Shown here piece after piece: positions 5,513-12,802 of a stretch of 64,000 bases of DNA (the first letter of the stretch is position 1; each line of letters starts with the position of its first letter). The notes beneath the pieces were generated by a model. The model had not been told where the DNA came from. It searched no databases and saw only the letters and a list, made by a program, of their open reading frames with translations. The translations under genes and the position numbers were made by a program. This DNA comes from an uncultured Collinsella sp. Lineage in GTDB: Bacteria > Actinomycetota > Coriobacteriia > Coriobacteriales > Coriobacteriaceae. The stretch lies in contig UQID01000010.1 of assembly GCA_900541045.1 (NCBI GenBank), forward strand, positions 1 through 64,000, given 5' to 3'.

Positions 5513-7804
5513 ATGATGGGATCAAACGTGAGCGATACAAAGCTAAAGCCAGCAACCAAAAAGCCCGCTACCCGTAAAGCCGCCCCGCACGCACCGGAGC
5601 TCACCAAGGACGATGTCTACCTATTTGGCATCGGTACGTGGGAGCGCAGCTGGGAAAAGATGGGCGCGCACCCCGACACGCAGAACCGTACGCGCGGCTG
5701 GCGCTTTTGCGTTTGGGCGCCCGACGTTAAGAGCGTCCATGTCATTGGCGAATTTAACGACTGGGATGAGCAAGCCAACCCGCTGGTGCCCATGCATACG
5801 AGCGCTATCTGGGAAGGCTTTATTCCTGGCGCCGAGCAGGGCCAGCTCTATAAGTACCTCATCGAGACCAACGAGGGCGAAAAGCTCTACAAGGCCGATC
5901 CGTACGCCTTTAAGGCCGAGTGCCCTCCGGGAACGGCGAGCGTGCTGTGGACCCTCGATGGCTACCAGTGGAACGATGCCGCATGGCTCAAGCGCCGCGC
6001 CAGCCACAACCATATGTCGCAGCCGCTCAACATCTACGAGGTGCATATTGGCTCGTGGAAGCGCCACGGCGACGCGCCTCAGGGCGAGCCCGACGAGTAC
6101 GGCAACTACCCCGGCCCCATGGATCCCTTCCCCGCGCAGCGCGGCGAGTTCTACACCTACGACGACCTGTCGGTGGAGCTCGTGGACTACGTGCGCGACA
6201 TGGGCTATACGCATATCGAGGTCATGCCGCTTATGGAGCATCCCTTCGATGGCTCCTGGGGCTACCAGACGACCGGCTACTATGCAGCCACGTCGCGCTA
6301 CGGCAACCCGCAGCAGCTTATGCACTTTATCGATGCGTGCCACGAGGCAGGCATTGGCGTGATCATGGACTGGGTGCCCGGCGGTTTTTGCGCCGACTCC
6401 CACGGCCTTGCCACCTTTAACGGCCACATGCTGTTTGAGCACGAAATTCACCCCAACTGGGGCACGCACAAGTTCGACTTCGCCCGCGGCGAGGTCCGCT
6501 CCTTCCTGGTCTCCAACGTGCTGTACTGGCTCGAGAACTTCCACGTGGACGGCATTCGCATGGACGGCGTGTCCAGCATGCTGTACCTCAACTTTGGCAT
6601 CGACGATCCAGGCCAAAAGAAGTTTAACAAGTACGGAACCGAGGAGGATCTGGACGCCAGCGCGTTTATCCGCCAGGTCAACTGCGCCGTAGAGGCTCAC
6701 TTCCCCGACGTGATGATGATGGCCGAGGAGTCCACCGCGTGGCCGCTCGTGACCTATCCGCCGCAGGACGGCGGCCTGGGCTTCCACTACAAGTGGGACA
6801 TGGGCTGGATGAACGACACCCTGCACTACATGCAGACCGATTTTCCGTGGCGCCCCGGCAACCACGGCCTGCTCACGTTCTCCATTATGTATGCCTTTAC
6901 CGAGAACTTTATCTGTCCGCTGAGCCACGACGAGGTCGTGCACGGCAAGTGCTCACTCATCGGCCGCATGCCGGGCGACTGGTGGCGCCAGTTTGCCGGC
7001 CTGCGCACGCTGGCCTTCTACCAGATGACGCACCCCGGTGCCAAGCTCAACTTTATGGGCAACGAGATCGGCCAGTTTATCGAGTGGCGCTACTACGAGT
7101 CCATCCAGTGGTTCCTGACCGAGGAGTATGAGACTCACAAGCATCATCAGGCGTTTATCAAGGCGCTCAACCACCTGTACACCGCCGAGCCCGCCCTGTA
7201 CGAGCGCGGCTACACCGACGACGGATTTACCTGGATCGACGCGGACAACTCCAAGCAGTCCATCGTGAGCTTTGTGCGCCAGGGCGAGGACGTCGACGAC
7301 GACCTGGTGATCCTGATCAACTTTGACCCGGCGAGCTACGAGAGCTTCCGTGTGGGCGTGCCGCGCGAGGGCGATTGGGAGGTCATCTTTGACTCCGACC
7401 GTCCCGAGTTTGGCGGCAGCGGCTATGCCGGCGAAGAGCCCTACACCTGCTCGAGCGAGCCCTATCCCTGGAACGGGCAGATGGACTCCATCGAGATCAA
7501 GGTGCCCGGTCTGGCAGGTGTGGTGCTTAAGCGCCGCGGTCCCAGCAGCTACAAGCCGCCGGTGGTTGAGGAGCCCAAGAAGGCGACGCGCAAGCGCACG
7601 TCCTCGGTGAAGCCCAAGCCTGCGGCCGCTAAGAAGGCTCCCGCCAAGGCGAAGGCTACGACCACCAAGGCCAAGGCCAAACCCGCTGCAAAGCCCGCTG
7701 CAAAGCCCGCTGCTAAGGCTACCGCGGCCAAGAAGCCGGCTGCCAAAAAGGCCACTCCCAAGGCCAAGTCTGCTTCTGTTAAGTCGTTTGCCAAGGAAGC
7801 GTAA
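5513..7804 (+). CDS. glgB: Glycogen branching enzyme with Lys/Ala-rich terminal extensions
   Basis: A 1,4-alpha-glucan branching enzyme of 763 residues from ATG 5513. A CBM48-like domain (about residues 45-145) is followed by a GH13 barrel. The barrel shows nucleophile Asp ~351 in DGIRMDGVSSM, acid/base Glu ~405 in MAEEST, and LSHDEVVHGK. It creates alpha-1,6 branches in glycogen in the cytosol. The start is uncertain: ATG 5516, GTG 5528 and an upstream TTG are possible, and no strong ribosome site is seen. The last ~88 residues are a Lys/Ala/Pro low-complexity tail containing KPAAKPAAKPAAK, and the N-terminus has a short similar stretch (KPATKKPATRKAAP). Ordinary branching enzymes lack these. 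It is the first gene of the glycogen block. Confidence 0.93.
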   Translation: MMGSNVSDTKLKPATKKPATRKAAPHAPELTKDDVYLFGIGTWERSWEKMGAHPDTQNRTRGWRFCVWAPDVKSVHVIGEFNDWDEQANPLVPMHTSAIWEGFIPGAEQGQLYKYLIETNEGEKLYKADPYAFKAECPPGTASVLWTLDGYQWNDAAWLKRRASHNHMSQPLNIYEVHIGSWKRHGDAPQGEPDEYGNYPGPMDPFPAQRGEFYTYDDLSVELVDYVRDMGYTHIEVMPLMEHPFDGSWGYQTTGYYAATSRYGNPQQLMHFIDACHEAGIGVIMDWVPGGFCADSHGLATFNGHMLFEHEIHPNWGTHKFDFARGEVRSFLVSNVLYWLENFHVDGIRMDGVSSMLYLNFGIDDPGQKKFNKYGTEEDLDASAFIRQVNCAVEAHFPDVMMMAEESTAWPLVTYPPQDGGLGFHYKWDMGWMNDTLHYMQTDFPWRPGNHGLLTFSIMYAFTENFICPLSHDEVVHGKCSLIGRMPGDWWRQFAGLRTLAFYQMTHPGAKLNFMGNEIGQFIEWRYYESIQWFLTEEYETHKHHQAFIKALNHLYTAEPALYERGYTDDGFTWIDADNSKQSIVSFVRQGEDVDDDLVILINFDPASYESFRVGVPREGDWEVIFDSDRPEFGGSGYAGEEPYTCSSEPYPWNGQMDSIEIKVPGLAGVVLKRRGPSSYKPPVVEEPKKATRKRTSSVKPKPAAAKKAPAKAKATTTKAKAKPAAKPAAKPAAKATAAKKPAAKKATPKAKSASVKSFAKEA

Positions 7805-7812
7805 CAAAGCCG

Positions 7813-7824
7813 TTACAGCTGTAA
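7813..7824. promoter_or_regulatory. Perfect palindrome TTACAGCTGTAA before glgP
   Basis: A 12-bp perfect palindrome in the 93-base glgB-glgP gap, 74 bases before the glgP start. A close relative, TTACAGCTGT, occurs at 18746-18755 after the GH13-GH77 gene. It could be a regulator site; two occurrences only, so weak. Confidence 0.25.
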
Positions 7825-7897
7825 TTACCCGCCTCGCCGAGGCGTAGGATACAAGTCATAACCGTTCCGGGAGAAACATCCCCGGGGGAAGGAACGT

Positions 7898-10324
7898 ATG
7901 AATAAGATCTTCGACAACAAGCGGGAGTTTACCGAGCTCTATCGCGATGCCGTCATGAGCATCAGCGGCAAGAGCGTCGAGGCCGCCAGCGACCTCGACC
8001 GCTTCAACGCCCTGGCCAAGCTCGTGGCCGAGAAGGCCCGCACCGTTGCCACCAAGAGCGACGCCCGCGCGACCGCCGAGGGCAAGAAGCGCGTGTACTA
8101 CTTCTCGATCGAGTTTTTGATCGGCCGCCTGCTCGACAACTACCTGCTCAACTTTGGCGTGCGCGACATGGTCGCCGAGGCGCTCGACGACATGGGCTTT
8201 GACCTGTCCGTCATCGAGAACCAGGAGCCCGATCCGGCGCTGGGCAACGGTGGCCTGGGCCGTCTGGCAGCATGCTTCCTGGATTCCATGGCAGCCGAGG
8301 GCATTGCCGGCTATGGCAACGGCATGCGCTACCGCTACGGCCTGTTTAAGCAGGAAATTGTTAACGGCAGCCAGGTCGAGGCCACCGACGAGTGGCTCAC
8401 CCACGGCTATCCCTGGGAGGTCCGCCGTCAGGACAAGGCCGTGACCATTAAGTTTGGCGGCCATGTCGAGGGCTTTGAGGAGAACGGCCGCACGTTCTAC
8501 CGCACGGTGGACACGCAGGACATCCTGGCCGTCCCGTATGACATCCCCGTGGTGGGCTATGCCGGTGAGACCGTCAACAAGCTGCGCGTCTGGGCTGCCG
8601 AGCCGGTCGAGGAGCACTTTGACCTTGAGGCCTTCAACCGCGGCGACTACGCCCTGGCCGACGCCGAGCGCGCCGAGGCCGAGGCCATCAGCGCCATCCT
8701 CTACCCCAACGACGCCGGCGAGCATGGCCGTCTGCTGCGCCTGAAGCAGGAGTACCTGTTTGTTTCGGCCGGCATCTACAGCCTGCTCGACACCTTTGAG
8801 AAGGAGCACGGCGAGAACTGGGAGCTGCTGCCGCAGTTTGTGGCCATCCATACCAACGACACCCACCCCGCCATGTGCGGCCCCGAGCTCATGCGTATCC
8901 TGATCGACGAGAAGAAGCTCGAGTGGGACGACGCCTGGAACATCGTGACGCAGGTCGTGAGCTACACCAACCACACCATCCTGCCCGAGGCTCTGGAGAA
9001 GTGGCCCATCAGCACGTTCTCCAAGCTCCTCCCCCGCGTGTACCAGATCATCGACGAGATCAGCCGCCGTTGGCACGAGTCGTTCGACACTACGCAGGAG
9101 GGCTGGCAGGAGCGTCTGCGCCAGACCGCCATTCTGTGGGACGGCGAGATTCGCATGGCTAACCTGTCTGTGATCTGCAGTCATAGCGTCAACGGCGTGG
9201 CCAAGATCCACTCCGACATCATCAAGAACATCGTGCTTAAGGACTTCTATGCCCTGACGCCCGAGAAGTTCAACAACAAGACCAACGGCATCTCGCACCG
9301 TCGCTTCTTTGCCGAGGCCAACCCCACCTACGCCAAGCTCGTGACCGAGGCCATTGGCGACGGTTGGCTCAAGGACGCCTTTGAGCTGGAAAAGCTTAAG
9401 GAGTTCCAGAACGACACCGAGTTCCTGAAGGCCGTGGGTGCCTCTAAGCGCGCCAACAAGGAGCGCCTGGCCGCCTACGTTAAGGCCGAGACCGGTCTGG
9501 TCATTGACCCCAACACCGTCTTCGATGTTCAGGTTAAGCGCTTCCACGCCTACAAGCGCCAGCTCATGAACATCATGAAGGTGATGGACATTTACAACCG
9601 TCGCATCGCCGATCCCAACTTCCACGTGACGCCGACGACCTTCATCTTTAGCGGCAAGGCTGCCTCGAGCTACACCTTCGCCAAGGAGACCATCCGCCTC
9701 ATTAACTCCGTGGCCGACGTCATCAACAACGACCCGCGCGTCAACGAGGTCATGAAGGTCTGCTTTATCCCCAACTTCCGCGTGAGCAACGCCCAGCTCA
9801 TCTACCCCGCCGCCGAGATTTCGGAACAGATCTCCACGGCCGGCAAGGAGGCCTCGGGCACGTCCAACATGAAGCTCATGATGAACGGTGCCATTACACT
9901 GGGCACCCTCGACGGCGCCAACATCGAGATCGCCGACCTGGCCGGCCGCGAGAACGAGGCCATCTTTGGCCTGACCGCTCCCGAGGTCGAGCAGCTCTGG
10001 GCATCCAACAGCTACTTTGCGTGGGATACGCTCAACAACGACCGCGAGCGTCTGGGCCGCGTGATGGACGAGCTCAAGGACAACACGTTTGCGGGTCTTT
10101 CGGGCAACTTCGAGAGCATCTACAACGAGCTCATGAACAACAACGACCCCGACCTGGTCATGGCCGATTTCCGCAGCTACGTGGATGCGTGGGAGAAACT
10201 CACGAACAGCTACGGCGACCAGGAGACATGGAACCGCAAGGCGCTGCTCAACACCGCCTCCTCCGGCTGGTTCTCGAGCGACCGCACCATTCGCGAGTAC
10301 CGCGACGAGATCTGGCACGCGTAA
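7898..10324 (+). CDS. glgP: Glycogen/alpha-glucan phosphorylase
   Basis: An 808-residue GT35 phosphorylase. Phosphorolysis of alpha-1,4-glucan chains gives glucose-1-phosphate. Visible landmarks are VYYFSIEFLIGRLLDNYL near residue 65, DPALGNGGLGRLAACFLDS, QVKRFHAYKRQ and the pyridoxal-phosphate segment KEASGTSNMKLMMNGA near residue 650, with its Lys, followed by LGTLDGANIEI. The length is usual for the family. The ATG has GGAAGGA just upstream. It lies 93 bases downstream of glgB and 108 before glgC, in the same orientation, so degradation and synthesis genes share the block. No N-terminal phosphorylation or AMP site typical of animal enzymes is evident. Confidence 0.96.
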   Translation: MNKIFDNKREFTELYRDAVMSISGKSVEAASDLDRFNALAKLVAEKARTVATKSDARATAEGKKRVYYFSIEFLIGRLLDNYLLNFGVRDMVAEALDDMGFDLSVIENQEPDPALGNGGLGRLAACFLDSMAAEGIAGYGNGMRYRYGLFKQEIVNGSQVEATDEWLTHGYPWEVRRQDKAVTIKFGGHVEGFEENGRTFYRTVDTQDILAVPYDIPVVGYAGETVNKLRVWAAEPVEEHFDLEAFNRGDYALADAERAEAEAISAILYPNDAGEHGRLLRLKQEYLFVSAGIYSLLDTFEKEHGENWELLPQFVAIHTNDTHPAMCGPELMRILIDEKKLEWDDAWNIVTQVVSYTNHTILPEALEKWPISTFSKLLPRVYQIIDEISRRWHESFDTTQEGWQERLRQTAILWDGEIRMANLSVICSHSVNGVAKIHSDIIKNIVLKDFYALTPEKFNNKTNGISHRRFFAEANPTYAKLVTEAIGDGWLKDAFELEKLKEFQNDTEFLKAVGASKRANKERLAAYVKAETGLVIDPNTVFDVQVKRFHAYKRQLMNIMKVMDIYNRRIADPNFHVTPTTFIFSGKAASSYTFAKETIRLINSVADVINNDPRVNEVMKVCFIPNFRVSNAQLIYPAAEISEQISTAGKEASGTSNMKLMMNGAITLGTLDGANIEIADLAGRENEAIFGLTAPEVEQLWASNSYFAWDTLNNDRERLGRVMDELKDNTFAGLSGNFESIYNELMNNNDPDLVMADFRSYVDAWEKLTNSYGDQETWNRKALLNTASSGWFSSDRTIREYRDEIWHA

Positions 10325-10361
10325 AGGCGCGCGAGCTCCCTTATGCCAGCACGGCATTACT

Positions 10362-10392
10362 CGACGGGCGCGACCGAGCGCCGCGCCCGTCG
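10362..10392 (+). other. Intercistronic hairpin between glgP and glgC
   Basis: CGACGGGCGCG (10362-10372) pairs perfectly with 10382-10392, an 11-bp GC-rich stem without a T-tract. This is more likely an mRNA stabilising or processing hairpin than a terminator. Confidence 0.5.
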
Positions 10393-10432
10393 CTAATGAG
10401 TTTAAGAACATCGATGACAGAAGGAGAAATCG

Positions 10433-11581
10433 ATGAGTAAGAAAGAATGCATCGCGATGCTCCTCGCAGGAGGACAGGGCAGCCGATTGGGGGCACTCAC
10501 CCAAAAGATCGCTAAGCCGGCGGTTAGCTTTGGTGGTAAGTTCCGCATTATCGACTTTTCGCTGTCCAACTGCTCCAACTCGGGCATCGACACGGTGGGC
10601 GTTCTGACGCAGTACCGCCCCTACCTGCTGCATGCCTATGTGGGCTCCGGCGAGGCCTGGGATCTGGACAGCCGTGACGGCGGCGTGTCGATCCTGCCGC
10701 CGTACGAGACGCAGACCGGTGGCGCCTGGTATGCGGGCACGGCCGACGCCATTACGCAGAACCTCGACTACATCAAGGCCAACGACCCCAAGTACGTCCT
10801 GATTCTTTCGGGCGATCACCTGTATCGCATGGACTACCGCAAGATGCTCAAGACGCACATTGAGAACAACGCAGACCTCACGGTGAGCGTTATGCCCGTG
10901 CCGTGGGAGGAGGCCAGCCGTTTTGGCATCCTGACCACCGACCCCGAGGACGGCCGCATCACCAAGTTTACCGAGAAGCCCGAGAAACCCGATTCGAACC
11001 TCGCGTCCATGGGCATCTACATCTTCTCGGCCGACGTGCTGATCGAGGCGCTCGAGCAGGACGCTCTGGACCAGCGCTCGAGCCACGACTTTGGCAAGGA
11101 CATCATCCCCAAGCTGCTCGGCGAGAACAAGCGCCTGTACAGCTACGAGTTCCACGGCTTTTGGAAGGACGTCGGCACCATTGCCAGCTTCCACGAGACC
11201 TCGATGGACCTGCTGGGCAACAACCCCGAGTTCGATCTGTTTGACAAGAACTTCCCCATCATGTCCAACATCACCACGCGTCCGCCGCACTACATTGGCC
11301 CGGACGGCCGCCTGGACGACTGCCTGGTCTCCAACGGCTGCAAGATCTACGGCACCGCACGCCACTCGATCCTTTCGACCGATGTCATCATCGAGGAGCG
11401 CGCCGTGGTCGAGGACTCCGTACTGCTGCCGGGTGCGCACGTTAAGAGCGGCGCGCACATCTGCCGCGCTATTTTGGGCGAGAACTCCACGGTCGAAGAG
11501 GGCGTGAAGCTCGGCTCTGTCGATACCACCAAGGATACGGCCGTCGTTGGAAATGACGTCGTTATCGGGAAGGGGGAATGA
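10433..11581 (+). CDS. glgC: Glucose-1-phosphate adenylyltransferase, catalytic subunit
   Basis: A 382-residue ADP-glucose pyrophosphorylase. The N-terminus has LLAGGQGSRLGALT, the intact nucleotidyltransferase signature, and then AKPAVSFGGKFRIIDFSLSN. GTADAITQN and SGDHLYRMDYRKM supply the catalytic Asp region, and FTEKPEKP the sugar-binding Lys. A left-handed beta-helix follows from about residue 290, with hexapeptide-like repeats. It makes ADP-glucose from ATP and glucose-1-P, the donor for GlgA. AGAAGGAG precedes the ATG. It is followed after four bases by glgD, which lacks the signature, as in the two-subunit enzymes of Gram-positive bacteria. Confidence 0.96.
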   Translation: MSKKECIAMLLAGGQGSRLGALTQKIAKPAVSFGGKFRIIDFSLSNCSNSGIDTVGVLTQYRPYLLHAYVGSGEAWDLDSRDGGVSILPPYETQTGGAWYAGTADAITQNLDYIKANDPKYVLILSGDHLYRMDYRKMLKTHIENNADLTVSVMPVPWEEASRFGILTTDPEDGRITKFTEKPEKPDSNLASMGIYIFSADVLIEALEQDALDQRSSHDFGKDIIPKLLGENKRLYSYEFHGFWKDVGTIASFHETSMDLLGNNPEFDLFDKNFPIMSNITTRPPHYIGPDGRLDDCLVSNGCKIYGTARHSILSTDVIIEERAVVEDSVLLPGAHVKSGAHICRAILGENSTVEEGVKLGSVDTTKDTAVVGNDVVIGKGE

Positions 11582-11585
11582 TCCG

Positions 11586-12713
11586 ATGATCAATCGCAAG
11601 GCCATCGGTTATATCACCGCTAACTACTCTTCGACTTACGGCAGCGTGCTGCTCAAGGACCGCCCCATCGCGTCCGTCCCGTTTTTGGGCCGCTACCGCC
11701 TGATCGACTTCCCGCTGTCCAACATGATGAATGCCGGCATTAAGACCGTCGGCGTCGTCATGCCGGGCAACTACCGCTCGCTGATCGACCACGTGGGCTC
11801 GGGCAAGGACTGGGGCCTGGACCGCAAGAAGGGCGGCCTGTTCATGGTGCCCGGCAACGCGTATGGCACCACCAAGGGCGGCATGCGCTTCTTGCTGCGC
11901 GACATCATCTCCAACAAGACGCTGTTCCAGCGCTCGGACAAGCCCTATGTCGTGATGATGGGCACCAACATCATCTTTAACATGGACCTCAACACCATCA
12001 TTGACGCGCACGAGAACTCCGGTGCCCAGATGACCGTGGTGTACTGCAAGGCCACGCGCAACGTCGATGACGAGACCAAGCTGCAAATCAACGAGAACGG
12101 CCGCCTGACGGGCGTGAGCGCCGGCGTCGTGTACGGCGACAACGCCTCTATGGACTGCTGCATCGTCAACCGCGAGACGCTGCTCGAGATCATCGATCAC
12201 TACCAAGCCGCCGACTATCTGGACCTGCTCGAGGCACTCCAGGGCGACTTTGGCAACATCGACGTGTGCAGCTACGAGTACAAGGGCGAGGTCGTGGGCG
12301 TGTTTAGCGAGAAGTCGCTCTATCGCCGCAGCATGGACCTGCTCGACCAGACCGTGGCCGATCAGCTCTTTGACCCCGAGCGCCCAATTCTGACCAAGGC
12401 ACATGACGTGCCGCCTTCGCACTATGCGACCGGCAGCCACGCGTGCAACTCGATCATCTCGGCCGGCTGCATCATCAAGGGCACCGTTCGCAACTCGATC
12501 CTGTCGCGCGGCGTTGTGGTCGAGGAAGGCGCTTCGGTGACCAACTCGATCATCAACCAGAGCTGCATCATCAAGAGCGGCGCCCGCGTTGAGAATGCCA
12601 TTCTGGACAAGAACAACGTGGTTCCCACCAATACCGAGCTTCGCGGCACGCCCGAGAACATCCTGGTGCTGGGCAAGGCCCCGTTAACTCCCGATACCAC
12701 CATCGTGCATTAA
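11586..12713 (+). CDS. glgD: Glucose-1-phosphate adenylyltransferase, GlgD regulatory subunit
   Basis: A 375-residue homolog of GlgC in which the G-x-G-x-R-L nucleotide loop is replaced by NYSSTYGSVLLKDRPIAS. The catalytic SGDH is replaced by MGTNIIFNMD. That is the hallmark of GlgD, a non-catalytic partner that activates GlgC in the heterotetramer. The fold is kept (PFLGRYRLIDFPLSNMMN), and the C-terminal beta-helix has repeated SIIxxGCxIKG-like turns. Start 11586 sits four bases after the glgC stop, with GGGGAATG upstream. This strongly suggests coupled translation and a 1:1 complex. An upstream in-frame extension to 11547 overlaps glgC and is unlikely. Confidence 0.94.
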   Translation: MINRKAIGYITANYSSTYGSVLLKDRPIASVPFLGRYRLIDFPLSNMMNAGIKTVGVVMPGNYRSLIDHVGSGKDWGLDRKKGGLFMVPGNAYGTTKGGMRFLLRDIISNKTLFQRSDKPYVVMMGTNIIFNMDLNTIIDAHENSGAQMTVVYCKATRNVDDETKLQINENGRLTGVSAGVVYGDNASMDCCIVNRETLLEIIDHYQAADYLDLLEALQGDFGNIDVCSYEYKGEVVGVFSEKSLYRRSMDLLDQTVADQLFDPERPILTKAHDVPPSHYATGSHACNSIISAGCIIKGTVRNSILSRGVVVEEGASVTNSIINQSCIIKSGARVENAILDKNNVVPTNTELRGTPENILVLGKAPLTPDTTIVH

Positions 12714-12745
12714 CGTAGGCACCGCGACATCGCTCGTAACATGCA

Positions 12746-12779
12746 GAATAGCCGCCCGGTTTGCGCCAGGCGGCTATTC
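12746..12779 (+). terminator. Terminator-like hairpin between glgD and glgA
   Basis: GAATAGCCGCC (12746-12756) pairs perfectly with 12769-12779, an 11-bp stem. Only a weak T content follows. It could reduce readthrough from glgCD into glgA, which starts 23 bases later. Confidence 0.5.
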
Positions 12780-12802
12780 TCGAATTGCAACAGGGAGACA
12801 AT

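Noticed and set aside
7856..11605. A 1249-codon open frame on the minus strand across glgP and glgC
   Set aside because: It is the mirror of two certain genes in GC-rich DNA. Its Val/Leu/His/Gly-rich translation has no domain motifs, and both plus-strand genes have full catalytic sets and ribosome sites.
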